Positions 25,964 to 35,225 of a stretch of 64,000 nucleotides of DNA are shown here, in pieces (positions within the stretch are counted from its first letter, which is position 1; every line of letters begins with the position of its first letter). Location: positions 16,719-80,718 of the forward strand of contig NZ_JADYTX010000002.1 in assembly GCF_021531475.1 (NCBI RefSeq). Reading direction: 5' to 3'. The DNA comes from Fusobacterium perfoetens. GTDB taxonomy: Bacteria > Fusobacteriota > Fusobacteriia > Fusobacteriales > Fusobacteriaceae. A model generated the notes under the pieces. The model worked only from the letters and a program-made list of their open reading frames with translations, did not search any database and had not been told where the DNA came from. A program made the translations under genes and the position numbers.

Positions 25964-27898
25964 ATGAATATAGAAGCTTTAAAAATTTTAAAAAAAATAT
26001 ATGGTTATGACTCTTTTAGAAAGGGACAGAACTATATAATAAAAAGTATTCTTTCTAAAAGAGATACTTTGGGAGTGATGTCAACAGGTGGGGGAAAATC
26101 TATCTGTTATCAAATCCCAGCTCTTATGTCAGAGGGGATTGCTGTGGTTATATCTCCGCTTATCTCTTTGATGAAAGACCAAGTGGATAGTTTGAAAATT
26201 CTTGGGATAAATGGTGTATATGTAAATTCAACTCTCACAAGGGAAGAGTATAAGAAAGTTGTAGGAGAGTTAAGAAGTGGAAAAGTAAAACTTTTGTATT
26301 TGTCCCCTGAAAGAATTGTAAATGAAAAATTTATAAACTTTATGAAAACTTTAAATCTTTCTTTTATTGCTGTTGATGAGGCGCACTGTATCTCACAGTG
26401 GGGACACGATTTTAGAAAGAGCTATTTAGAAATCCCTAAATTTGTAAAAGGGATAGGGAAAAAACTTCCAATCCTTGCCTTAACTGCTACAGCCACTCCA
26501 AGAGTGATGAAAGATATAGAAAATCTTTTGGAGATGACAAATACTTACAAATATGTTGATGGTTTTGATAGAGAAAATCTATTTTTTAAAGTGGAAAAAA
26601 TAAGCGAGTCTGTTATAAAAAATTCAGAAGTTTATATCAGTAAATATATAAGAAAACATAAAAATATGTCTGGGATAGTTTATGCAAGTACTAGAAAAGA
26701 GGTAGACGGGCTTTATAGTTATTTAAAAGATATAAAAAATTATAGTGTTGGAAAATATCACGCAGGTCTTACAAAGGAAGAGAGAACTGAGGCACAGGAG
26801 AAATTTTTAAAAGATGATATTAAGATTATGATAGCTACTAATGCTTTTGGTATGGGGATTGATAAATCCAACGTTAGATATGTAATCCATAAAAATATAC
26901 CAAAGGATTTGGAAAGTTATTATCAAGAGGCTGGTCGTGCTGGAAGAGATGGATTACCAAGTGAGGCAATTTTGCTTTTTGATGAAAAAGATATTGCCAC
27001 ACAGGATTTTTTTATAGATAATAACGACGAGCTAGATGATGTTCAAAGAAAAATAAAACGGGAAAAATTAGATGAGATGGTGAGATACGCCAATCTTACA
27101 AGTTGCTATAGGGAGTTTATTCTGAAATATTTTGGAGATAAGAGAATAAAAAATTATTGTGGTAACTGTGGAAATTGTAGAAATGCAAAAGATGTGGAAG
27201 ATTTAACAATAGAAACAAAAATGGTTATCTCCTGCATAGGCAGAGCCAAAGAAAAAATTGGTATCTCTACTCTTGTTAATATTTTACTTGGAAAAGCTGA
27301 TACTAAAATAGAGAGAAAAGGTCTGAGAGAACTTTCAACATTTGGTATAATGAAAGATAGAAATCAAGAGTGGCTAGAGGAGTTTATAAACTTTTTGATT
27401 TTAGAAAATTATATAGAGCTAACAGCAGGAAGTTATCCAACAGTCCAACTGAATAAAAACTCCTATGAAGTTTTAAAGGATATTAAAAAAATCCAAAGAA
27501 AATTAAATGAGGTTGTTACTTTTGATTACTACGAAAATAATCTTTTCCAAAAACTAAATGGTCTTAGAAAGAAAATAAGTGAAAAGGAAAATGTAGCTCC
27601 ATATATAATTTTTTCTGATATGACTTTATTTGAAATGGCTGAGAAAAAACCTAAAAATCGTTGGGAAATGTTAAAGATAAAAGGTGTGGGAAATCAAAAG
27701 TTTAAAAATTATGGAGAGGATTTTTTAAATATTATAAATGAGTTTTCTGAGGAAGATTTGGAAAAATTAAAAATAGAAAATATTATAGATGAAGAATATT
27801 TAGAGATAAGTAAAATAGAGAACTTAAAGAGAGAATTAAACTTAAATATGAACACTCAAAAATTAAAAGATATAATTATTAAAAATTTATTTTTATAA
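25964..27898 (+). CDS. recQ: RecQ-family DNA helicase
   Basis: A 644-residue 3'-5' helicase of recombination and repair. Motif I is MSTGGGKSICYQIP near 45, the DEAH box lies in AVDEAHCISQWGHDFR near 138, and motif VI is YQEAGRAGRDGLPSEA near 325. Zinc-binding cysteines follow (SCYREFILKYFG, CGNCGNC near 400), then a winged-helix RQC region and a C-terminal HRDC domain (about 530-600, FSDMTLFEMAEKKP and GVGNQKFKNYGEDFL). Co-transcribed with the upstream exonuclease. Confidence 0.93.
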   Translation: MNIEALKILKKIYGYDSFRKGQNYIIKSILSKRDTLGVMSTGGGKSICYQIPALMSEGIAVVISPLISLMKDQVDSLKILGINGVYVNSTLTREEYKKVVGELRSGKVKLLYLSPERIVNEKFINFMKTLNLSFIAVDEAHCISQWGHDFRKSYLEIPKFVKGIGKKLPILALTATATPRVMKDIENLLEMTNTYKYVDGFDRENLFFKVEKISESVIKNSEVYISKYIRKHKNMSGIVYASTRKEVDGLYSYLKDIKNYSVGKYHAGLTKEERTEAQEKFLKDDIKIMIATNAFGMGIDKSNVRYVIHKNIPKDLESYYQEAGRAGRDGLPSEAILLFDEKDIATQDFFIDNNDELDDVQRKIKREKLDEMVRYANLTSCYREFILKYFGDKRIKNYCGNCGNCRNAKDVEDLTIETKMVISCIGRAKEKIGISTLVNILLGKADTKIERKGLRELSTFGIMKDRNQEWLEEFINFLILENYIELTAGSYPTVQLNKNSYEVLKDIKKIQRKLNEVVTFDYYENNLFQKLNGLRKKISEKENVAPYIIFSDMTLFEMAEKKPKNRWEMLKIKGVGNQKFKNYGEDFLNIINEFSEEDLEKLKIENIIDEEYLEISKIENLKRELNLNMNTQKLKDIIIKNLFL

Positions 27899-27990
27899 AA
27901 AATAAACTTTTTTTAAAGAAATGTAGTCTATATGGTATAACGATGAATAAAAATTGTTATAATAAATTTCTCTCCCCAAAAGAAATATAT

Positions 27991-28030
27991 AAAAATCCAC
28001 TTTTCTATATATGAAGAGTGGATTTTTATT
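27991..28030 (+). terminator. Terminator of recQ
   Basis: AAAAATCCACT / AGTGGATTTTT, an 11-bp stem with a T-rich tail. It lies about 90 nt past the stop in an otherwise featureless 229-nt gap. Confidence 0.75.
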
Positions 28031-28127
28031 TTACTATTAAGTTACTAAAAAATTAAAATAATTTCTTGATTATTTATAAAAAATATTATAAAATTATATG
28101 CTAAATTATAATTTTAAGGGGGATTTT

Positions 28128-28460
28128 ATGAAATTTTTACCTATCGGTCTTTTATTTGTTTCAAATATTTTTATGTCATTTGCCTGGTATGGACATCTAA
28201 AAAATACAGGAAGTGCTTTATGGTTTGCCATAGTTTCTAGCTGGGCAATAGCATTCTTTGAATATTGTTTCTCTATTCCAGCTAATAGAATAGGTTCTCA
28301 ATATTTCACAGTGGCTCAATTAAAAATAATACAAGAAGTTGTCACTTTAGTTGTATTTTCTGGATTTTCAGTTTTATATCTTAAACAAGAGTTTAAATTA
28401 AATTATATCTATGCTTTTATCTGTCTTATAGGTGCAGTATACTTTATGTTTAAAAAATAA
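28128..28460 (+). CDS. DUF486-family small membrane protein
   Basis: A 110-residue, four-helix inner-membrane protein of the DUF486 (drug/metabolite transporter-like) family. Signatures: FMSFAWYGHLK near 18, FFEYCFSIPANRIG near 45, and AQLKIIQEVVTLVVF near 64. ATG at 28128 follows AAGGGGG; an upstream start adding ten residues is less likely. The transported substrate, if any, is unknown. Confidence 0.82.
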   Translation: MKFLPIGLLFVSNIFMSFAWYGHLKNTGSALWFAIVSSWAIAFFEYCFSIPANRIGSQYFTVAQLKIIQEVVTLVVFSGFSVLYLKQEFKLNYIYAFICLIGAVYFMFKK

Positions 28461-28472
28461 ATATAAAAAAAT

Positions 28473-28498
28473 AAGGAGTTGTCGTTTGACAACTCCTT
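28473..28498. terminator. Bidirectional terminator
   Basis: A perfect 11-bp stem, AAGGAGTTGTC / GACAACTCCTT, with a 4-nt loop, lies between convergent DUF486 and DUF1858 genes. Confidence 0.8.
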
Positions 28499-28515
28499 GT
28501 TCTTTAAATAAGAAA

Positions 28516-28728
28516 CTATTTAGCTTGGTTTTCTTCTTCAGCTATAAGTCTGTTGATTTCATCTATTACGATATCAGCGTTTAATCCGTGAGATTCGATA
28601 CCTTCTCCTAAAGTTTCTCCAGCTGCTACCATACATCCGATACATCCTAAACCATATTTTCTAAATACCATTCCTACTACTGGATATTGTCTTGCAACTT
28701 CAAGTATGTTACTATCTCTTGTTACCAT
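28516..28728 (-). CDS. DUF1858 domain protein
   Basis: A 70-residue protein with the DUF1858 pattern: an N-terminal VTRDSNILEVARQYPVVGMVFRKYG segment and the redox-type pair GLGCIGCMVAAGETLGEG (CxxC near 29-32). Members often accompany hybrid cluster proteins and other anaerobic redox enzymes. AGGAG precedes ATG. No partner gene is adjacent here. Confidence 0.85.
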   Translation of the reverse strand: MVTRDSNILEVARQYPVVGMVFRKYGLGCIGCMVAAGETLGEGIESHGLNADIVIDEINRLIAEEENQAK

Positions 28729-28883
28729 ATATAATCACTCCTTAGTTTAAAATAAATTTTTTCACTGTTATTATACTAGATTTTTCTTTCGTTGTCAATA
28801 AAATAAGAGATTAAATATTTTAGTCTACAAAACTATTTTTTTATAAGTATATTTTTAAAATCAAATTTTTCTAAAATATATAT

Positions 28884-29849
28884 TTATCTTCCTACAACGT
28901 TTAAAAGGTCGTGGACTCTTACAATTCCCACAAGTTCTCCATTTTTCATAACAGGAAGTACAGAGATTTGGTTTTCTCTATTTTCCATAAGATCAAGAGC
29001 TTCTATTGCCATTATACTTTCTTCAGCATAAGTGAAATTCTTTGTCATTATATCTTGAGCTTTCATTTTGAAAAATTCTTCTTTTTTAGATAGAGCTCTT
29101 CTTAGATCTCCCTCTGTTATTATTCCTACCATTTTGTTATGCTCATTCATAACACAAACTGCTCCAAGTCTTTTTTTAGTCATATTAAGAATAAGCTCAT
29201 CAACCGATGAAATATCTTTTACAAGAGGAAGACTATCTCCAGAGTGCATAACATCTCTAACTTTCATAAGAAGTCTTCTTCCTAAAGTTCCACCGGGGTG
29301 ATAAACAGCAAAATTTTCAGGTTTAAAATTTCTTCTAGCTATTAAAATAGCAGCTAGAGCATCCCCCATTACAAGAGTAGAAGTAGATGATGCCATTGGA
29401 GCAAGATTTAAAGGACAACCCTCTTTTTCAATTCCAATATTTAAAATATATTTTGCCTCTCTTCCAAGAGGAGATTTTTCATTTCCTGTCATAGCTATAA
29501 GAGTAGCACCTATTCTTTTTATAGATGGAATAAGTGATAAGACTTCTTCACTGTTTCCACTGTTTGATATAGCAATAACCACATCTTCTTCACAGATCAT
29601 TCCTAAATCTCCGTGTAATCCTTCAGCAGAGTTCATAAATATTGCGTGTGTTCCTGTTGAGGCAAGAGTTGCGGCGATTTTTTTTCCAATAAGTCCAGAT
29701 TTTCCAATTCCTGTTATTACAACTTTACCCTTTGAATTAAGAATCAATTCAACCACATTTTCTATACTTTCATTTATTTTATCTCTAACCTTTATAAGTT
29801 CTTCTATCTCTGAATCGAATAATTTTTTTGCAATTTCTACTGTATTCAT
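28884..29849 (-). CDS. kdsD: KpsF/GutQ-type arabinose-5-phosphate isomerase
   Basis: Interconverts ribulose-5-phosphate and arabinose-5-phosphate, the first step towards Kdo for lipopolysaccharide. Residues 1-195 form the SIS sugar-isomerase domain (VVITGIGKSGLIGKKIAATLASTG near 40, SNSGNSEEVL near 95), and 200-321 are two CBS domains (VRDVMHSGDSLP, AQDIMTKNF). The 321-residue length is typical. The presence of waaA in the window supports a Kdo role. AAGGAG precedes ATG. A gut/GutQ catabolic role is less likely without a sorbitol operon. Confidence 0.9.
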   Translation of the reverse strand: MNTVEIAKKLFDSEIEELIKVRDKINESIENVVELILNSKGKVVITGIGKSGLIGKKIAATLASTGTHAIFMNSAEGLHGDLGMICEEDVVIAISNSGNSEEVLSLIPSIKRIGATLIAMTGNEKSPLGREAKYILNIGIEKEGCPLNLAPMASSTSTLVMGDALAAILIARRNFKPENFAVYHPGGTLGRRLLMKVRDVMHSGDSLPLVKDISSVDELILNMTKKRLGAVCVMNEHNKMVGIITEGDLRRALSKKEEFFKMKAQDIMTKNFTYAEESIMAIEALDLMENRENQISVLPVMKNGELVGIVRVHDLLNVVGR

Positions 29850-29950
29850 CTAAACATCTCCTTTAAAAATATTCTTACAATCACATTATACCACTTTATA
29901 CAAATAAAAAAAACTACCTTTATTAAAATTAATAAAGATAGTTTTGATAA

Positions 29951-30904
29951 TTATTTTATATTTTCAAAATATTTAAAAAGTCTTTCTCTTTCAGTTTCTA
30001 AATCTTTGATAAGTCCTTCGATTATTTCTAGAGCAGATTCTCTTTTTGTAACCATAGATGCAACTTGTCCAGCCATTACGCTTCCTTCTTTTACATCTCC
30101 ATCGATAGCAGCAAGTCTTAATTTTCCAGTTCCTTTAGCTTCTAAATCTTCTACACTTGCTCCATGTTTTTCCATTTCAAGAAGTTCTTTTGCTAATTTA
30201 TTTTCAATTACTCTAACAGGGTGTCCAGTGTAATTTCCAGTTGCAACAGTTGATCTGTCTTTAGCTTTTATTATAGCTTCTTTGTAGTTGTCGTGAACTG
30301 TACATTCGTCAGCAACTATAAATTTAGTTCCAACTTGTACTCCTTCAGCTCCAAGAGCGAAAGCAGCTAGGAATTGTTTTCCTCCTCCAACTCCTCCAGC
30401 TAAGATAACAGGGATTGATACAGCTTCGGCTATTTGTGGAGTAAGAGCCATTGTTGTGATTTCTCCAATATGTCCTCCAGCTTCTAATCCTTCAGCAACT
30501 AAAGCGTCAGCACCGATTTTTTCCATTCTTTTTGCAAGAGCCACAGAAGAAACAACAGGTATAACTTTTATTCCAGCTCCTTTTAATTTTTCCATATATA
30601 CTCCAGGGTTTCCAGCTCCAGTAGTTACTACTTTTACTCCCTCTTCTATACAAACATCTATTTGTTCAGCCACGTTTGGCATCATTAGCATTAGGTTAAC
30701 TCCAAATGGATTTTCAGTTATCTCTTTAGCTTTTTTTATCTCTTTACGAAGAATATCAACAGGCATACCTCCACCAGCGATTATTCCTAATCCTCCAACT
30801 TTTGAAACGTGTCCAGCTAAATTTCCATCAGCTATCCAAGCCATAGCCCCTTGAAAAATAGGATATTTTATTCCTAATAATTGACAAACTCTATTATTTT
30901 TCAT
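29951..30904 (-). CDS. fabK: Enoyl-ACP reductase II (FabK), FMN-dependent
   Basis: Completes each fatty-acid elongation cycle by reducing enoyl-ACP with NAD(P)H through FMN. The 317 residues follow pneumococcal FabK closely: [32 protein letters not shown] at the start, [12 protein letters not shown] near 90, [19 protein letters not shown] near 140, [27 protein letters not shown] near 165, and [13 protein letters not shown] near the end. Related nitronate monooxygenases are the alternative. AGGAGG precedes ATG. It stands alone rather than in a fab cluster. Confidence 0.87.
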   Translation of the reverse strand: MKNNRVCQLLGIKYPIFQGAMAWIADGNLAGHVSKVGGLGIIAGGGMPVDILRKEIKKAKEITENPFGVNLMLMMPNVAEQIDVCIEEGVKVVTTGAGNPGVYMEKLKGAGIKVIPVVSSVALAKRMEKIGADALVAEGLEAGGHIGEITTMALTPQIAEAVSIPVILAGGVGGGKQFLAAFALGAEGVQVGTKFIVADECTVHDNYKEAIIKAKDRSTVATGNYTGHPVRVIENKLAKELLEMEKHGASVEDLEAKGTGKLRLAAIDGDVKEGSVMAGQVASMVTKRESALEIIEGLIKDLETERERLFKYFENIK

Positions 30905-30983
30905 TTAACCTCCTATGGTTCTCTAAAGTATTTTCTCTGTGATTATATCATTTTTTTTAAATTTCTTCAAATTTTTCCTAAAA

Positions 30984-31754
30984 CTAATAACTAAACTTTT
31001 CATCTATATAAGTATCAAAAATTTCTTTTGGTCTAAGAGATTTTCTAAGTTCTAAGAATTTGTTTAGTCTTTCTTCTGAGCTGTTTATAATAAGTTCTTC
31101 AGGATAGTCAACTTCTTCAATAATTTTTCTAGCTAAGTCTGTATGTCCTACCAAACGACAATAGTGAGAGTCAGTATTAACAGTTATAAAGCAACCGTAT
31201 TTTTTAGCGATTCTTGCTACCTCGCTACATCTTTCATAAGAACCAATTCTTGTTCCTCCTAGAGAGCTATTATTTATTTCCAAAGCCACGTTACATTCTT
31301 TTGCAACTTTTATAACTTCTTCAAAATCTATAGGAAACTCTTTATTTCCTGGGTGAACTAAAATATCTATTTTTTGAGATTTTATAATATTGATAGCGGA
31401 TTTTGTATTTTTTTCTATTGGTTGGTATTTATGATATTCTCTACAACCGTGGAAACCACAAAGTATAATATCAAGATGTTGATAGATAGCTTGATTTATA
31501 TCAAATTCTCCATTTTCTCCAATTATATTTGCCTCAACTCCTTTTAAAACTCTTACTCCTTTGATAACGTTTGGAAGAACTCTTATATTTAAAAGTTGCC
31601 ACCAGTGAGGAGTATCCAAAAGAGCAGGACCGTGGTTTGTAATAGCTATTACTTTCATACCTTTTTCAGCAGCATAAGTAACATTTTCTTCGATTGTGCT
31701 AAAAGCGTGAGGATTAGTATTACTATGTACGTGCAAATCTATTTGATAATCCAT
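30984..31754 (-). CDS. PHP-domain phosphatase (YcdX-like)
   Basis: A 256-residue cytoplasmic metal-dependent phosphoesterase. The PHP motifs are visible: DLHVHSNTNPHAFSTIEEN (residues 5-23), AITNHGPAL near 37, GVEAN near 70, LHPGN-like VHPGNKEF near 135 and VNTDSHY near 193, supplying the histidines and aspartates of a trinuclear metal site. The start is unusual: AAAGGAGG lies about 25 nt before ATG, but a small hairpin between them could shorten the distance. The substrate is unknown. Confidence 0.85.
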   Translation of the reverse strand: MDYQIDLHVHSNTNPHAFSTIEENVTYAAEKGMKVIAITNHGPALLDTPHWWQLLNIRVLPNVIKGVRVLKGVEANIIGENGEFDINQAIYQHLDIILCGFHGCREYHKYQPIEKNTKSAINIIKSQKIDILVHPGNKEFPIDFEEVIKVAKECNVALEINNSSLGGTRIGSYERCSEVARIAKKYGCFITVNTDSHYCRLVGHTDLARKIIEEVDYPEELIINSSEERLNKFLELRKSLRPKEIFDTYIDEKFSY

Positions 31755-31765
31755 AAAAATTTTTT

Positions 31766-31787
31766 GTGTATTACTACACCCTCCTTT
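31766..31787 (-). promoter_or_regulatory. Distant Shine-Dalgarno with bridging hairpin
   Basis: On the minus strand AAAGGAGGG (31787-31779) is followed at once by GTGTA-GTAA-TACAC, then 11 nt to ATG at 31754. Folding the 14-nt hairpin restores near-normal spacing. Confidence 0.45.
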
Positions 31788-31921
31788 ATAAAAAATATTT
31801 TCTAAGAATATTATATCATATTTTTTCGATACTTATATATTTTATTAAGAAAATAATTTTACTTTTTTATCATCACAATGGTATAATATAATGTAAAATT
31901 AAAAATGGAGGTAAAAAATTA

Positions 31922-32554
31922 ATGTTAAATATATTTAATGTAAGAGTATATGGATTAGAAGAAAGTGCAAAAGCTAGTGGTTATCCAATGATTAGTGGAA
32001 TGATACCAGCTTATGACGATGATATTTGTGAGCTTTCTGAAAAAGATATAAAAAGAATAGAAAAATTAGGAAATGCAATCCCAGCTAGTGGACACGATTG
32101 TTTTTTAAAAGGGATAACAGTACAATTTGATATTACATACCCTAACTATTGGACTCCACAATTCCAAAGATACCACTTTGCAGATATAGTAAGTTCAACT
32201 TCTAAAATGCACAGAATAACTAAAATGAATTTAAAAGAAACTTGTAATAAATATGTAGATGATGTTGTTATAGAAAATCTTCAAAAATGGGTAGATATTT
32301 ATAACTCTTTTGAAGCTGGAGAGGAAACAAAAAAAGTTGGAGATAAAGAATACACTCAATATGAAATCTTTATGAAAATAATTTCTAACGCTCCATTAGG
32401 TCTTGAACAAACAATGAGAGTTACAACAAACTATCTTCAATTAAAAACTATTTACAATCAAAGAAGACATCACAAACTTAAGGAAGATTGGGGAGCTTTC
32501 TGTGATTGGTGCTTAACTCTACCAAGATTTAAAGAGCTTTGCTTAAATAGATAA
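31922..32554 (+). CDS. Conserved protein distantly resembling flavin-dependent thymidylate synthase family
   Basis: A 210-residue soluble protein. Segments WTPQFQRYHFADIVSSTSKMHRI (near 75) and TTNYLQLKTIYNQRRHHKL...FCDWCLTLP (near 168-203) resemble a family seen in phages and clostridia that is often labelled ThyX-like. The true ThyX signature RHR-x7-S is not present, so I do not claim thymidylate synthase activity. GGAGG lies 10 nt before ATG. Single gene with its own terminator; function unknown. Confidence 0.6.
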   Translation: MLNIFNVRVYGLEESAKASGYPMISGMIPAYDDDICELSEKDIKRIEKLGNAIPASGHDCFLKGITVQFDITYPNYWTPQFQRYHFADIVSSTSKMHRITKMNLKETCNKYVDDVVIENLQKWVDIYNSFEAGEETKKVGDKEYTQYEIFMKIISNAPLGLEQTMRVTTNYLQLKTIYNQRRHHKLKEDWGAFCDWCLTLPRFKELCLNR

Positions 32555-32561
32555 GAGAATT

Positions 32562-32590
32562 AGGGCTGTCGTTTTGGACAGCTCTTTTGT
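32562..32590 (+). terminator. Terminator after the ThyX-like gene
   Basis: AGGGCTGTC / GACAGCTCT (one wobble pair) followed by TTTTGTTT. It resembles the GCTGTTGCA hairpin family in its GGCTGT arm. Confidence 0.75.
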
Positions 32591-32860
32591 TTCAATGTAT
32601 AAATGTATATATATTTTTTTAATAATTAATTTATTTAATAGTATACTTAAAAGTAGATATTATTAATTAAAACTTTCTAATAAAAAAGATAGGGGTAAGA
32701 TTTGTTTTTATTTTTTTGGGAAAAAATTAGAAAAAGTTGGTTAAAAAATCAAAAAAATTTAAAAAAATTAAAAAATATATATGAAATATATAATTTATGT
32801 GATAGAATGTATTGTAAAATAAAATTTTTAATATATATTTTCAATATATTAGGAGGAAAG

Positions 32861-33733
32861 ATGGATTTACATTATCTAAAAATTTTCTATGAAGTTGCCA
32901 AGGAAAAAAGTTTCACAAAGGCAGCTACTAAACTGTATATCAATCAGTCTGCAGTTTCTATTCAAATTAAAAAATTTGAAGAACTATTAAATGCGAAATT
33001 ATTCGATAGAAGTTCTAAGAAAATAAGACTTACTTATACAGGAGAGGCTCTTTATAGAATGGCTGAGGATATTTTTAACAAAGTCCAAAGAGCTGAAAAA
33101 GAGATAAATAGAATTATAAAACTTGGAAAGGCAAAAATAATTATAGGTTCTACTTCAATTATAGGTGACCCATTACTTCCAAAATTAATGAAAGAGTTTA
33201 GTGAAGAATACCCAGAGATTGAGTATGAAATTCAAATTTCTGATAAGCCAACACTTTTAAAAACTCTTAAAGAGGGAGGAATAGATATCGCTTTAGTTGA
33301 CGAAGAGCATATTGTTGACCCTAATCTTGATATTATCACAGTTGAAAAAGTTCCATACTATTTAATAACTGGTGATGAAAATATAAATATTACAAATGTT
33401 GCTGATTATCCTCTAATCAGTAGAAATAATGTTCCAAATAACTTAAAGGCTATTAATTTCCTTGAAGAAAAATATCAAATTAATTTTGATAATAGAATTA
33501 TAGTTCAAGGAAGTTTACAAATAATAAAAGGAATGGTAAAAAATAAACTTGCCAATGTAATTTTACCTTATTATGCTATTGATAAAGAGATAAAAAATGG
33601 TGAGTTTAAAGTTATTGAAGAGATTGTAGATGTAAAAGATGGATATCAAGTTATAGTGACAAAGGATAAAAATACTTTAGTTCCTATTATTAAATTCTTA
33701 AACTTTATATCTAGCTACAAATTATTAAAATAG
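32861..33733 (+). CDS. LysR-family transcriptional regulator
   Basis: A 290-residue regulator: winged helix-turn-helix at 1-60 (MDLHYLKIFYEVAKEKSFTK, LYINQSAVSIQIKKFE) and a LysR substrate-binding domain from about 90 (IIIGSTSIIGDPLLPKLMKEF). AGGAGGAAAG before ATG at 32861 sets the start; a 53-residue longer frame begins in untranslated AT-rich DNA. No divergent gene is present. It precedes gmhA by 10 nt, so it may be co-transcribed with it. Confidence 0.85.
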   Translation: MDLHYLKIFYEVAKEKSFTKAATKLYINQSAVSIQIKKFEELLNAKLFDRSSKKIRLTYTGEALYRMAEDIFNKVQRAEKEINRIIKLGKAKIIIGSTSIIGDPLLPKLMKEFSEEYPEIEYEIQISDKPTLLKTLKEGGIDIALVDEEHIVDPNLDIITVEKVPYYLITGDENINITNVADYPLISRNNVPNNLKAINFLEEKYQINFDNRIIVQGSLQIIKGMVKNKLANVILPYYAIDKEIKNGEFKVIEEIVDVKDGYQVIVTKDKNTLVPIIKFLNFISSYKLLK

Positions 33734-33743
33734 AGGAGGGGCA

Positions 33744-34319
33744 ATGAATCTTATAGAGTCTTATAAAACTGAACTAGAACTTTTAAAAAGTTTTATAGAA
33801 CAAGAAGAAAAAGAAAAAATGACAGAAAAAGTTGCAAGTGAATTAGCTAAAGCTTTTTCTAATGGAAATAAAGTTTTAATCTGTGGAAATGGTGGAAGTA
33901 ATAGTGACGCACTTCATTTTGCAGAGGAGTTTACAGGAAAATTTAGAAAAGAAAGACGTGCTTTACCAGCTATCGCTATATCAGAGTCTTCTCATATTAC
34001 TTGTGTTGGTAATGATTATGGATTTGATTATATTTTCTCAAAAGGTGTTGAGGCTTTTGGAAAAGAGGGAGATTTATTTATAGGTTTATCTACTAGTGGA
34101 AACTCTTCTAACGTAATAAAAGCAGTTGAGATGGCAAAATCTCTAGGAATGAAAACAGTGGGACTTCTTGGAAAAGACGGAGGAAAGTTAAAAGGACTTT
34201 GTGACTTTGAATTTGTTATTCCAGGGGAAACTTCTGATAGAATCCAAGAGATTCATATGATGATTTTACATATAATTATCGAAGGTGTTGAAAGAATAAT
34301 GTTCCCTGAAAACTACTAA
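33744..34319 (+). CDS. gmhA: Phosphoheptose isomerase (GmhA-type SIS protein)
   Basis: Converts sedoheptulose-7-phosphate to D-glycero-manno-heptose-7-phosphate, the entry to lipopolysaccharide inner-core heptose. The 191 residues match GmhA: LICGNGGSNSDALHFAEEFTGKF near 47-69, ALPAIAISESSHITCVGNDYGF near 73, and LSTSGNSSNVIKAVEMAK near 112, with C-terminal IQEIHMMILHIIIEGVER. AGGAGGGG precedes ATG. DiaA is a close relative, but the heptose residues favour GmhA. Confidence 0.9.
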   Translation: MNLIESYKTELELLKSFIEQEEKEKMTEKVASELAKAFSNGNKVLICGNGGSNSDALHFAEEFTGKFRKERRALPAIAISESSHITCVGNDYGFDYIFSKGVEAFGKEGDLFIGLSTSGNSSNVIKAVEMAKSLGMKTVGLLGKDGGKLKGLCDFEFVIPGETSDRIQEIHMMILHIIIEGVERIMFPENY

Positions 34320-34336
34320 TTTTAGGAGTTGATTTT

Positions 34337-35161
34337 ATGAAAAAACTGATACTTGGATTTTTTATTCTGTTACAAACTATTATTTTTTCTGATGAAAATA
34401 TTGGATATATCTCCTCTTTTAATATTTTAAGATTGGGAGCCAATGAAAAAAATTATAAAGAGGTTGGAAAAATCTTAAGCAGTTTTGACATTGTAGGTTT
34501 AGAAGAGGTATTTTCTGAGGCTGGAGTTCAAAAAGTAGTAGATGAACTAGAAAAAGTTACTAGTGTAGATTGGGATTATCATATGACTTCTTACCCTGTT
34601 GGAACTAAAAAATATAAAGAACATTATGCTTATGTATTTAGAACTGACAGAGTAAAATTTTTAAAATCTCGTGGATATTTTAAAGATAGACAAAATGATT
34701 TCATAAGAGAACCTTATGGAGCTGATTTTAAAATAGGTAATATGGACTTTACTTTTGTTCTTTTACACTCTATCTATGGAGATAAAAAAAGTTTTAGGGT
34801 GGCTGAGGCTAACTCTTTGAGAAAAGTTTATGATTATTTTCAAGATATGGATAAAGAAGAGAATGATATTATAATAGGTGGAGATTTTAATCTATCTGTT
34901 AGAGATAACGGTTTTAAAAATCTTCTTTCTCACGAGGATAAAATTATCTATTGTATCTCTCCAAATCTTAAGACTACAATAGGAACAAAAGGACTTGCAA
35001 ATCAATACGATAATATTTTTATATCAAAATATACAAGTGAGTTTACAGGAAATAGTGGAACTTTAGATTTTACAAGAAAAAATTATAAAAAAGCGAGAAA
35101 AGAAGTATCAGATCATCTTCCTATTTTTATAGAAGTGAATATTTCAAAAGATGATGATTAA
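34337..35161 (+). CDS. Exported DNase I-fold endonuclease/phosphatase
   Basis: A 274-residue protein with a signal peptide (MKKLILGFFILLQTIIFSD) and an endonuclease/exonuclease/phosphatase domain: SSFNILRLG near 27, GLEEVFSE near 53 (catalytic Glu), a central LLHSIYGDK, GGDFNL near 182, and SDHLPIFIEV near 260 (Asp-His). All catalytic positions of the DNase I fold are present. It is probably secreted or periplasmic and could degrade DNA or phosphoesters. Located 17 nt after gmhA. Confidence 0.8.
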   Translation: MKKLILGFFILLQTIIFSDENIGYISSFNILRLGANEKNYKEVGKILSSFDIVGLEEVFSEAGVQKVVDELEKVTSVDWDYHMTSYPVGTKKYKEHYAYVFRTDRVKFLKSRGYFKDRQNDFIREPYGADFKIGNMDFTFVLLHSIYGDKKSFRVAEANSLRKVYDYFQDMDKEENDIIIGGDFNLSVRDNGFKNLLSHEDKIIYCISPNLKTTIGTKGLANQYDNIFISKYTSEFTGNSGTLDFTRKNYKKARKEVSDHLPIFIEVNISKDDD

Positions 35162-35166
35162 GTAAC

Positions 35167-35203
35167 AAAGAGATTGTTGTGAAAGCAACAACCTCTTTAT
35201 TTT
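35167..35203 (+). terminator. Terminator, TTGTTG hairpin
   Basis: AAAGAGATTGTTG / CAACAACCTCTTT with one mismatch, then ATTTTTAT. Confidence 0.75.
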
Positions 35204-35225
35204 TATATTTTAGAATGGAGTTTAT

